Below, piece after piece: positions 6,728 to 13,587 of a DNA stretch of 16,254 nt. Position 1 is the first letter of the stretch. Each line of letters opens with the position of its first letter. Source of the stretch: Bacillota bacterium. Lineage in GTDB: Bacteria; Bacillota; Syntrophomonadia; Syntrophomonadales; Syntrophomonadaceae. Position numbers and translations under genes: made by a program. The notes beneath the pieces were generated by a model. It searched no databases. It was not told where the DNA came from and saw only the letters and a list, made by a program, of their open reading frames with translations. The stretch is taken from NCBI GenBank assembly GCA_023395515.1, contig JAEWZB010000059.1, positions 1 through 16,254 of the forward strand, written 5' to 3'.

Positions 6728-7546
6728 TTATTTACCTTTATTCTTCCGCATCCGTTCAATCATTTGCAACTGCATGTCCAGGTTGGTAGAAAGCTGTTCC
6801 GGGGTTATCCCATATCCAGTGGCCTTCTCAATAACCCCCGTCCATTCTTCATGTTCAGATATAGCCAGGTATTCCTTATAAGCTTGATAACTGGGAGAAC
6901 CTTGACGTATAAGAGCCATCATATATCCGGCACACCTATAGCCATCCCTATAATCAATATCCGGATAACTAGGATTGGCTGCCTTCAAACAGGGATGCCC
7001 ATTACCATTAAAAAAATACTTCAAAGTTGCCTCACTTATAGACCCTTCATCACGCAGGGCGACTATTATCTGCCCAGTCTGAGGTTGAGTTGATTCCCGG
7101 CATAAAGCATAATCACCATCTAATATTCCTACCCCAATCATACTATCCCCTCTAACCTCCAAGGCAAAATCCGCCTTTATATCAGCAGGTACCTCAAGCT
7201 CTCCGGAAAAATTCTCATCGGCAATAATAGGGGTACCGGCCCGAATAGTTCCCAGAATAGGCAGCTTCTTAAAATTACTGACCATATTGATTCTGCCCAT
7301 CAACTGAGAAGAGCTAACCGGTAACGACATAGATACCATATCTTCAAGCTTAACATTCAATCCTTGGGCGAGCTTAAAAAGAGTTTCTACAGTAGGACTT
7401 ACCGGATTACCAGTTTTAGGATTAACCCCTCTTTCCATACTATCAATATAAGAATGGCTTAAAGTTGTTATATTAGCTAAATCCCGCAAAGACAAGCCCA
7501 GTTCAATTCTTCTGCTCTTAACAAACTCGCCGAATTCATTAGCCAC
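6728..7546 (-). CDS. SOS-cleavable XRE/S24 repressor of the tail operon
   Basis: 272-residue CI/LexA-like regulator. Residues 5-70 are an XRE helix-turn-helix (EFVKSRRIELGLSLRDLANI, then HSYIDSMERG as recognition region). Residues 96-180 are a self-cleaving S24 peptidase: cleavage dipeptide Ala103-Gly104 in TIRAGTP, catalytic Ser135 in VRGDSM, and Lys176 in EATLKYFF. Spacing between these residues is close to that of LexA. In this family, RecA filaments formed on damaged DNA trigger autocleavage, releasing the operators. A further 70 residues beyond the peptidase fold (from about 200) are an uncommon extension ending in a basic helix MQLQMIERMRKNKGK. Start is GTG with AAGGAGGG seven bases upstream. 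Its promoter and the tail promoter both carry the 16-bp sites described at 7594-7670, suggesting autoregulation. Confidence 0.9.
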   Translation of the reverse strand: MANEFGEFVKSRRIELGLSLRDLANITTLSHSYIDSMERGVNPKTGNPVSPTVETLFKLAQGLNVKLEDMVSMSLPVSSSQLMGRINMVSNFKKLPILGTIRAGTPIIADENFSGELEVPADIKADFALEVRGDSMIGVGILDGDYALCRESTQPQTGQIIVALRDEGSISEATLKYFFNGNGHPCLKAANPSYPDIDYRDGYRCAGYMMALIRQGSPSYQAYKEYLAISEHEEWTGVIEKATGYGITPEQLSTNLDMQLQMIERMRKNKGK

Positions 7547-7586
7547 TAGCGAGCCCTCCTTTATAATCCTTAAACTTTATTTTACC

Positions 7587-7616
7587 ATTTAATGTACGAA
7601 ATAACATACGAAACAA
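7587..7616 (-). promoter_or_regulatory. Putative repressor promoter
   Basis: Minus strand: TTGTTT (7616-7611), 18 bases, TTAAAT (7592-7587). The first 16-bp operator fills the spacer almost exactly. An alternative is TTGATT-17-TTATTT a little upstream. Confidence 0.45.
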
Positions 7617-7670
7617 AAGAAAATCAATTTGTACTATTGACAATACAAAAGCAAGTATTATATACTGTAC
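7594..7670. promoter_or_regulatory. Three 16-bp operator sites (GTAY-N8-RTAC)
   Basis: Three sites fit one pattern: GTACGAAATAACATAC (7594-7609), GTACTATTGACAATAC (7631-7646) and GTATTATATACTGTAC (7655-7670). The first lies between the -35 and -10 of the repressor promoter, the second covers the -35 and the third the -10 of the tail promoter. Placement and shared half-sites suggest dimer binding by the neighbouring repressor; binding itself is inferred. Confidence 0.7.
7637..7666 (+). promoter_or_regulatory. Main promoter of the tail operon
   Basis: Consensus TTGACA (7637-7642), 18-base spacer, TATACT (7661-7666). Overlaps two of the three operators. Transcription would start near 7673, giving a leader of about 470 bases before the first tail gene. 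Confidence 0.75.
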
Positions 7671-8145
7671 ATACCAACTAGAAAATAACTAGTGGATATG
7701 AAATTATACCTAATAAAAATAACAGAGATAAAAAAAGTAAGAGATATATCAAAAGTATAATTTACGAGGTAAAGCTGGATTTTCCAGGAATATAAGCAGA
7801 ATAAATGAATTCCGGGATACCCAATTCCTAAAATAACTAAGCTTATTAAGAGGTCAGTTAAACAAAATTTTTTTAAAATCTTTGTACTGTATAAAGAACA
7901 AAAAGGATTTCCAACGATACAGATGGCTAAGCCGGATTAGGAGGTGAGGAAATATTAATTAATACTACATGCACCGAAAGGGGGTGATGGAGATGTACTA
8001 AAAGGCATAAGGGTTAACTGATTTAAAACAAGGCAGCTTTAAGGTAATGCGGTACACCTGCTTTATTACTAACCTTAAAAAATGCCTAGCTCCTATGTAG
8101 CTTTAAAAAAGAATCCAAAACAAGTTACTAAGATGAGGTGACAAA
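7671..8145 (+). other. Long untranslated leader of the tail operon
   Basis: About 475 bases with no frame of normal size. It contains: a 20-codon frame starting MKLYLIKITEIKKV at 7698 with a poor ribosome site; a small hairpin CTGGA-TTT-TCCAG at 7776-7788; two excellent Shine-Dalgarno sequences (7939-7947 and 7977-7987) followed only by a 10-codon frame MHRKGVMEMY (7969-8001) and shorter frames nested in it; and the folded element at 8032-8086. The end carries GAGGTGA before the first tail gene. I cannot tell whether it is decayed coding DNA or a regulatory leader. Confidence 0.6.
8032..8086 (+). ncRNA. Predicted structured RNA element in the leader
   Basis: Nested complementary segments: GGCA (8032-8035) with TGCC (8083-8086), TTTAAGG (8038-8044) with CCTTAAA (8073-8079), TAAT (8045-8048) with ATTA (8065-8068), and GCGG (8049-8052) with CTGC (8058-8061, one G-U). 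A separate AGCT-N7-AGCT hairpin follows. No T run comes directly after, so it is not a plain terminator. Function unknown. Confidence 0.5.
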
Positions 8146-8529
8146 ATGAGCTTTGAGACAGATCTACAGGCAAGACTAAGTGAGGATACCGCAGTAGTAT
8201 CCCTAATAAACCAAAGAATTTATCCGGTCTTTGCACCACCAGAACCTACTAAACCATACTGCGTTTATCTGCTAAAAGATAAATTACCTATATACAGCCA
8301 TTCCGGCTGTAGCAAACTGTCACAGTTTACGATTCAAATATCCTGTTACGCAGATAACTATGACGAAACCAAACAACTAGCCGGTGCAATAGGTCAGGCC
8401 TTAGACTCCTGGACAGAGTCGGAAAAAATCCAATCTGCATTGCAGATAAAAGAAGAAGATATTTACGAGGAAGAAACCCCTATCTATCAGACCCAAATAA
8501 CATTTTCAATTATTTATAACGAAAAATAA
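8146..8529 (+). CDS. Tail terminator / tail completion protein (DUF3168)
   Basis: 127 residues matching the DUF3168 family: N-terminal ETDLQARLSEDTAVVSLINQRIYP, then PYCVYLLKDKLPIYSHSG and a beta-rich core FTIQISCYADNYDETKQLAGAIGQALD, with the closing strands near YQTQITFSIIYNEK. In siphophages this protein forms the ring that stops tail-tube growth and, in complete phages, contacts the head-tail connector. Here it is the first tail gene and no head gene precedes it, so it would cap a free tail. Start ATG has GAGGTGA seven bases upstream. The tail tube gene follows after 14 bases. Confidence 0.85.
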   Translation: MSFETDLQARLSEDTAVVSLINQRIYPVFAPPEPTKPYCVYLLKDKLPIYSHSGCSKLSQFTIQISCYADNYDETKQLAGAIGQALDSWTESEKIQSALQIKEEDIYEEETPIYQTQITFSIIYNEK

Positions 8530-8543
8530 GGAGGAATTATAAT

Positions 8544-8942
8544 ATGGCACAATCAGCATTTGGAACCACCTTAATGAAAGAAACTACCCCGATTGCGGAA
8601 CTTACTAAAATTAGCGGACCAAGTATGGTGGCCGATACTATCGATATTACTTCCCATAGCAGTCCGGAAGGTTATAGAGAATTCTTACAAGGCCTAAAAG
8701 ACGGGGGAGAAGTTATATTAGAAGGTCATTTTAACAACGAAATTGGCCAACAGACCCTCTATACCGACTTTAATGCCGGAACTACCAATACCTATGTAAT
8801 TACCTTTCCCGGTACTCCATCTGTAACCTGGACCTTTGATGGCATTGTTTCAGCTTTAAGCACAGAAGCACCCTTTGACGGAGTACTATTTTTCGGAGCT
8901 ACCCTGAAAGTTACGGGTAAACCGGTATTAGCTTCAGCTTAA
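8544..8942 (+). CDS. Major tail tube protein
   Basis: 132 residues with the gpV-like tube fold signature. An N-terminal GTTLMKETTPIAELTKISGP is followed by the strand and loop TIDITSHSSPEGYREFLQGLKDGGEVILEGHF, then WTFDGIVSALSTEAPFDG and a final strand ATLKVTGKP. Subunits stack as rings to make the tail shaft, which in F-type tailocins carries no sheath. No immunoglobulin-like decoration domain is appended. AAGGAGGAATT precedes the ATG. It sits between the terminator and the chaperone genes, the standard siphophage order. I see no sheath gene beside it, which separates this locus from R-type (contractile) particles. Confidence 0.9.
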   Translation: MAQSAFGTTLMKETTPIAELTKISGPSMVADTIDITSHSSPEGYREFLQGLKDGGEVILEGHFNNEIGQQTLYTDFNAGTTNTYVITFPGTPSVTWTFDGIVSALSTEAPFDGVLFFGATLKVTGKPVLASA

Positions 8943-8957
8943 GGGGAGGTTTAGTCT

Positions 8958-9305
8958 ATGAATAAAGCAGCTCCTACAGCCACCCTTTACTTAGATAAAG
9001 AGAGAAACTTTAAACTAGACTTCAAAGCCTTTATGGCCTTTGAAAAAATAAGTGGTAAAAATGTACTTTCCACCAGCGTTTGGCAGGATATGAGTGCTTC
9101 CAATATAGTGGCCTTGCTTTGGGCAGGGCTGTTACATGAAGAACCGACTTTGACTATGGAACAGGTAGCGGGATTTATTCATCCCGGCAATCTTCAGGAA
9201 GTAGTAAATGCCATACAACAAGTATTTCAGCTTAGCATGCCAAATAACGAGCAGCAGGGTGAAGGTGAACCAAGCCCTTTAGCCGCCAACCCCCCACTTG
9301 GTTAG
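8958..9305 (+). CDS. Tail assembly chaperone G
   Basis: 115-residue, mainly helical protein in the gpG position, between tube and tape measure. Its start (TLYLDKERNFKLDFKAFMAFEKISG) resembles the small tail chaperones of Firmicutes phages, which read out a tube-like strand followed by helices. It binds the tape measure protein during tail assembly and is absent from finished particles. GGGGAGG lies nine bases before the ATG. The C-terminus is Pro/Gln/Gly-rich (NNEQQGEGEPSPLAANPPLG), the usual place of a programmed -1 frameshift; see the next two entries. The 0-frame stop TAG is at 9303-9305. Confidence 0.85.
   Translation: MNKAAPTATLYLDKERNFKLDFKAFMAFEKISGKNVLSTSVWQDMSASNIVALLWAGLLHEEPTLTMEQVAGFIHPGNLQEVVNAIQQVFQLSMPNNEQQGEGEPSPLAANPPLG
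9275..9296 (+). promoter_or_regulatory. Two -1 frameshift slippery heptamers
   Basis: C CCT TTA (9275-9281) and C CCC CCA (9290-9296) both fit X XXY YYZ in the 0 frame of chaperone G. The -1 frame is open only from 9263 and the 0-frame stop ends at 9305, so the shift must occur between them, exactly where both heptamers lie. Confidence 0.75.
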
Positions 9306-9613
9306 ACCTATGGGCGGTGGGGCGGTATGATTTAGGCCTAAGTGAAACCGACTTCTGGAGTCTTACTCCGGTACAGTTCTCCGCACTTTTGGCCAGAAAA
9401 CATTTACAAGAAGAACGCAACCTATATGGTGCCGCCATGGTGTGCAGCACTATAGCCAATGTTAATCGTGACCCCAGAAAACGTATCAGGGCATATAGCC
9501 CTACTGACTTCCTTCCCACCAAAAAAACTACCGGAGTACAAACGGTAGAAGAGCAGCTTAAAGTGGTAACCGCCCTTAACGCTGCTCTGGGAGGAAGAGA
9601 TGAAAGGTGGTGA
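9281..9613 (+). CDS. GT extension of the tail chaperone (-1 frame)
   Basis: The frame continues without stop from 9263 to 9613 and lies at -1 relative to chaperone G. Slippage at 9275-9281 or 9290-9296 yields a 218-residue GT fusion. The T part contains WLDLWAVGRYDLGLSETDFW and TPVQFSALLARKHLQEE, the usual aromatic/acidic pattern of chaperone second domains, and a basic C-terminal half. In lambda and relatives the GT form recruits tube subunits to the tape measure and must be made in a small proportion to G. A GTG at 9317 could start it independently, but no ribosome site precedes that codon. The stop overlaps the start region of the tape measure gene. Confidence 0.85.
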   Translation, partial: SRQPPTWLDLWAVGRYDLGLSETDFWSLTPVQFSALLARKHLQEERNLYGAAMVCSTIANVNRDPRKRIRAYSPTDFLPTKKTTGVQTVEEQLKVVTALNAALGGRDERW

Positions 9614-9617
9614 TAGC

Positions 9618-11171
9618 ATGAGTAACAATCAAATGATGATGGTGTTAATAGATGTTGACCTAAGTAAATTTGAGAAAAACCTGGACAAAGCCATAGCGGC
9701 CTTAGAAAAAGCCCAACAGTCCTTTACCGAAATTGCTAGTAATATGACCGCAGTTTTTCAGGAAGGAATGAGCAAATCCGTATCAGCCATAGAAGAAATA
9801 GGTAAAAGCTATGCCCAATTAGGAGAAGAAATGAGTGGGGGCATCGCCCTTCCGGAAGTTGCTGCTGATGGAGGTATGGAAACCCAGGTTGAAGCTGTTG
9901 AACAATTACAAGAAAAGTTTTCAGCTTTAAGCTCTTCCATGGGAGAGGCTGGAGGTGCCCTTACTAATATTGGCGGCCTTATAGGTGCATTAGAACCAAT
10001 TGGTGAAAAGTTTAATATTGAAGGTTTGAGTGAAATGGGTACCACCTTAAGTGATATGGGAGGAACCCTGGCTACAGTTTCCCAAGGAATGTCCGGTTTA
10101 CAAACGGCTTTTACCCTCTTAGGCGGCCCCATAGGAATTATAATAGCCGTGATAGCCGTTTTAGCCTTAGCGCTTTACGAATTGTGGAATAATAACGAAG
10201 CATTTCGAGAGGCGGTATTGACAGCCTGGGCCAGCATTCAGGATTCCATTCAAATGGTTATTACTAACATTACAATCTTCTGGGAGGAATGGGGCCTTAC
10301 CATCATAGAACTGTTTACCTCGATTTGGGAGGGTATAACAGAGATAATCTCCGCGGCGGTGCAGATAATAATGGGGATCATTGACCTGTGCCTCAATATA
10401 ATGACGGGAGATTGGCAAGGTGCTAAAACAAGTATTTTGAATATTGTTAAAGCCCTTTACGATGGAATTGTAGCTATAATTCAAGTCTTGGCCGATTTTC
10501 TAAACCTAATGTGGACCCTGATTATATCAGTAGCCAGTACCGCTTGGAATAACCTTAAAAACATCATTTTAACAATTTGGAATGATATTAAATCCGGAAT
10601 CACTATTAAGTTAAATGAACTGGAGACCTTCTTAACTGCTACCTGGAATAGAATTATCACCTGGGCCACTACTAAATGGACTGATTTTAAGAATTCTTTC
10701 TTAAACATATGGTCTGGTATAGAGAGTGGAGTTAAAGGCTATATAAATTCAATTATTGGCATGATAAACCGGTTAATTGATGCTTTTAACACTATTCAGG
10801 TGGAAATACCGGATTGGGTACCCGGCCCCTTGGCTGGGAAGAAGTTTGGTATTAATTTGCCTCATGTACCCCAACTTGCCCGGGGTGGAATTATTGACGA
10901 ACCCACTTTGGCTATACTGGGAGAGCAGGGTAAAGAGGCGGTAGTGCCCTTAGAAAATACTGCTTTTGTGGATACTTTAGCGGGAGCGGTAGGAAGTGCG
11001 GTAAGTAATGCGGTGCTAGCAGCTATGCAGGTATTATCTCCCCATAGTGGCCCAGAGCAGAGCCGGGATATTGTGATCCAGATTGAGGGTAAGCCTTTAG
11101 CCCGAGTTCTATTTCCCTATTTAACTGAGGAAGAGGAACGTATAGGTATGCCTATGCTGCAACCGCTATAG
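9618..11171 (+). CDS. Tail tape measure protein
   Basis: 517-residue protein that sets tail length during assembly and is expelled on contact with the target cell. Residues 10-165 are helical with coiled-coil character; 166-190 are a strongly hydrophobic segment after GGPIG, typical of tape measures. The middle part has Trp-rich repeats of the form TIWxxIxxxI. The end has the family hallmark ARGGIIDEPTLAILGEQGKEAVVPL (about 420-444). I start at the ATG at 9618 because AAAGGTGGTGA lies directly upstream; an in-frame ATG at 9600 with GGGAGG is possible and adds six residues. It is short for a phage. At the rule-of-thumb 0.15 nm per residue it predicts a tail near 78 nm. No lytic transglycosylase or peptidase domain is visible. 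Confidence 0.9.
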   Translation: MSNNQMMMVLIDVDLSKFEKNLDKAIAALEKAQQSFTEIASNMTAVFQEGMSKSVSAIEEIGKSYAQLGEEMSGGIALPEVAADGGMETQVEAVEQLQEKFSALSSSMGEAGGALTNIGGLIGALEPIGEKFNIEGLSEMGTTLSDMGGTLATVSQGMSGLQTAFTLLGGPIGIIIAVIAVLALALYELWNNNEAFREAVLTAWASIQDSIQMVITNITIFWEEWGLTIIELFTSIWEGITEIISAAVQIIMGIIDLCLNIMTGDWQGAKTSILNIVKALYDGIVAIIQVLADFLNLMWTLIISVASTAWNNLKNIILTIWNDIKSGITIKLNELETFLTATWNRIITWATTKWTDFKNSFLNIWSGIESGVKGYINSIIGMINRLIDAFNTIQVEIPDWVPGPLAGKKFGINLPHVPQLARGGIIDEPTLAILGEQGKEAVVPLENTAFVDTLAGAVGSAVSNAVLAAMQVLSPHSGPEQSRDIVIQIEGKPLARVLFPYLTEEEERIGMPMLQPL

Positions 11172-11189
11172 AGAAAAGGAGAGGGTATT

Positions 11190-11534
11190 ATGTTAAAAAT
11201 TGAGGGAAACGAGATTCCCGCTCCTTCTGATTATTTAGTGGGAATTACGGATCTAACTCAAACTAAAAGAAATGCTAATGGGAATATGATAATTGAGCGC
11301 ATTACTACTAAGAGGAAATTGGAACTGGCTTGGAGGTATTTGAATAAACAGCAGTTAGCCCAGGTACTTTCAGCCGTCAGTCCGGTATTTTTCACGGTAG
11401 AATATCTGGACCCACAAACTAATGGTAAAAGAAGTGGTACTTTCTACTGCGGTGACCGCAAAGTAGGAGCCATGGACTATATTAACGGTCAGATTCGCTG
11501 GAAAGATATAAAATTCAGTCTTATTGAAAGGTAG
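11190..11534 (+). CDS. DUF6711-type tail protein
   Basis: 114-residue protein that I match from memory to the DUF6711 family: MLKIEGNEIPAPSDYLVGITD, RNANGNMIIERITTKRKLEL, VSPVFFTVEYLDPQTNGKRSGTFY, and RWKDIKFSLIER at the end. Such proteins lie between tape measure and hub genes in phage and phage-like loci of Clostridia, in the position held by distal-tail (Dit) proteins elsewhere. A role at the tail tip joint is therefore inferred from position. Ribosome site AAAGGAGAGGG precedes the ATG; the next gene starts ten bases on. Confidence 0.75.
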   Translation: MLKIEGNEIPAPSDYLVGITDLTQTKRNANGNMIIERITTKRKLELAWRYLNKQQLAQVLSAVSPVFFTVEYLDPQTNGKRSGTFYCGDRKVGAMDYINGQIRWKDIKFSLIER

Positions 11535-11543
11535 GTGGGATAG

Positions 11544-13181
11544 ATGATTGATGTAAGCCATACATACAAACAGGCTGTTTATGCACCTACCAGAAGAACA
11601 GCGGCAAAAGTAAGGTTTGAAATTCTGGATAACGAAGCATACAATGACCACCTTAGTAAGGTTACCGGGGAGGCCCTTATAAGCCGAAAAGACCAACTGT
11701 CTAATAAGGTAAGGGCTATGACTCATAAGTATGCCACCTTGGAAAAGGATTATTTCAAGCTGGACGGCAGTTTTTATATCCCGCCTTTACGGTTAGAAGA
11801 TGATAATAGCGAACTAGGCTGGTGGAGTGCAAATTTATGTGATGGTAATGGGGTATTTACTCCCTATCAGGTGGTAGAGTTCAGTTTTGGCGAAGAGCAT
11901 AACAGTATGGGCTTAACCATCACCTTTGACCCGGTAGCCGGAGAATGGGGCACTGATTTTGATATAGACGTATACCGGATGGATGATACCCTAATATGGC
12001 ATGAATCAGTAGCCAACTATAGCAAACCTACTTATGTTATGATTCAGGGTTTAGACAACTACGGGAAAATAGCAATTACTATCAAGCAGTGGGTTAAGCC
12101 GTATCGCCGGGCCCGGGTTACCGAAGTAGACTTTGGGGTAATCAAAGAGTATGAAGGTGATGAGCTTATTAAGCTCAGTATTCTTGAGGAAATAAATGTG
12201 GCGGGAAATACCATACCAGTTAACGAGCTTAAGTTTACTATTGAGAACAGCAACCGGGAATTTAACATTTTAAATCCTCAAGGCTTTTACCGTTTTCTCA
12301 AGGATCGCCAGGAAATCGAAGCTAGTATGGGAGTAGAAGTAGGGTCAAATGAATTCGAGTACTTGGATTTTAAACGGTATTACCTTACTGACTGGCAATC
12401 AGATGAAGGAGCGTTGACCTCAACCTTTACGGCTAGAAATGTATTGGAGTTATTAGACCAAAAAGAGTATACGGGGATGGGTGTAACTAACCTCTATGAT
12501 TTGGCTGAACAGATACTCTTGCAAACTGGTGTGGCTGAATACGAAATAGACCCAGCTTTAGCAGGAATAGCTACCCAAGGTTTTACTAAAAGCCTCACCG
12601 CCAGAAAAGCCCTGCAATATATTGGGATAGCCGGCAGGGCCGCAGTGTATCAGGGCCGGCAAGGGGTGCTGCAAATTAAGCAGTTCAAGACCTTGGATGA
12701 AGTTAGTACCTACCTGGTTTATTGCGGTGATAATGGGCTGTATTGTGGGTATCAAGCTTATACCGCGGTTGACAAAGGCTATGATATGAAAAATATTACC
12801 TTTGACAATGTGTATAGTCCCCCGCAAATTAAGCTGGATAAATTACTGTATAACCTGGTAATGGTAGTTTATAACGGTGAAGAAAAAGAGGAGATTAGCT
12901 TTATGAATCCACATGCTAAAGAGGGTATTACTTTAAAATGTGACAACCCTTTGATAAACACGGTTGAACATGCCCGGGAAGTAGCTGGCTGGATCATAAA
13001 CGAATCTAATCTGAGAGCAGAGTATACCATCAACTGGCGTCAAAATCCCTGTTTGGAATGTGGTGATATTGTGCTGGTGGAAGATAGCTTTAACGCTAAA
13101 AAACAGAGCCGGATTACCAAACAGGAATACGACTACCAGGGGTATCTCACTGGTCGTACCGCAAGCAAAGGAGGGGTATAA
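11544..13181 (+). CDS. Tail tip / hub protein
   Basis: 545 residues, large and beta-rich, following the tape measure and DUF6711 genes, the place of the Tal/hub protein that closes the tube and carries fibres. The first 95 residues are mixed. Residues about 95-200 look like an inserted jelly-roll module (VEFSFGEEHNSMGLTITFDP, then GKIAITIKQWVKPYRRARV), a pattern I associate with sugar-binding-like folds. From about 205, repeated strands (LKFTIENSNREFNILNP, FKRYYLTDW) and the segment LYDLAEQILLQTGV-to-QIKQF fit hub domains of other tail-tip proteins. No peptidoglycan hydrolase motif is seen. The C-terminus has ITKQEYDYQGYLTGR, typical of hub ends. TAGGTGGGATAG precedes the ATG. Confidence 0.75.
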   Translation: MIDVSHTYKQAVYAPTRRTAAKVRFEILDNEAYNDHLSKVTGEALISRKDQLSNKVRAMTHKYATLEKDYFKLDGSFYIPPLRLEDDNSELGWWSANLCDGNGVFTPYQVVEFSFGEEHNSMGLTITFDPVAGEWGTDFDIDVYRMDDTLIWHESVANYSKPTYVMIQGLDNYGKIAITIKQWVKPYRRARVTEVDFGVIKEYEGDELIKLSILEEINVAGNTIPVNELKFTIENSNREFNILNPQGFYRFLKDRQEIEASMGVEVGSNEFEYLDFKRYYLTDWQSDEGALTSTFTARNVLELLDQKEYTGMGVTNLYDLAEQILLQTGVAEYEIDPALAGIATQGFTKSLTARKALQYIGIAGRAAVYQGRQGVLQIKQFKTLDEVSTYLVYCGDNGLYCGYQAYTAVDKGYDMKNITFDNVYSPPQIKLDKLLYNLVMVVYNGEEKEEISFMNPHAKEGITLKCDNPLINTVEHAREVAGWIINESNLRAEYTINWRQNPCLECGDIVLVEDSFNAKKQSRITKQEYDYQGYLTGRTASKGGV

Positions 13182-13586
13182 ATGGAATGGATACCTCCCA
13201 AGCTAGATTGGAATAAGGAAGATTATTATAATTTTGAAGATTTAAACCGAGTTGAAAATAATATAAAAGTGGTGGCTAGTTTAATTAATTTATTTGAATC
13301 TGACGCTGTACCTAGCGTTGCAGCTATAACTGACCGGGATATGTCTGCAATCGTGTTAGCTTCAGAGTTAAATCGAATTGAAAGCAATATTGAGATTCTA
13401 GGACAAAGATACAAGCCGGAGGAATGGCAGAAAAGCAAACTGGACTGGGCAGCCAATATGCCCTTTAGTTACCAAGATGCAATACGGCTGGAGAATAATT
13501 TGACTTTATTACATTCTTATTACCGGGGCAACCTGAACGTTAGAACCTATTGTGGAACCTATATATGTGGAGAGGAAGTGGTTTAA
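13182..13586 (+). CDS. Small tail-locus protein with threefold repeat
   Basis: 134 residues, no family that I can name. It contains three related segments: LNRVENNIKVVASL (about 22-35), LNRIESNIEILGQ (about 63-75) and AIRLENNLTLLHSYY (about 100-114). The first and third are preceded by similar stretches: PPKLDWNKEDYYNFED and KSKLDWAANMPFSYQD. So the protein is an internally duplicated small helical unit. The ATG follows the hub stop directly with AAAGGAGGGG as ribosome site, and its stop lies two bases before the fibre ATG, so the three are translated together. Position suggests a tip or fibre-attachment accessory. The C-terminus has two nearby Cys (RTYCGTYICGEE). Confidence 0.6.
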   Translation: MEWIPPKLDWNKEDYYNFEDLNRVENNIKVVASLINLFESDAVPSVAAITDRDMSAIVLASELNRIESNIEILGQRYKPEEWQKSKLDWAANMPFSYQDAIRLENNLTLLHSYYRGNLNVRTYCGTYICGEEVV

Positions 13587-13587
13587 T

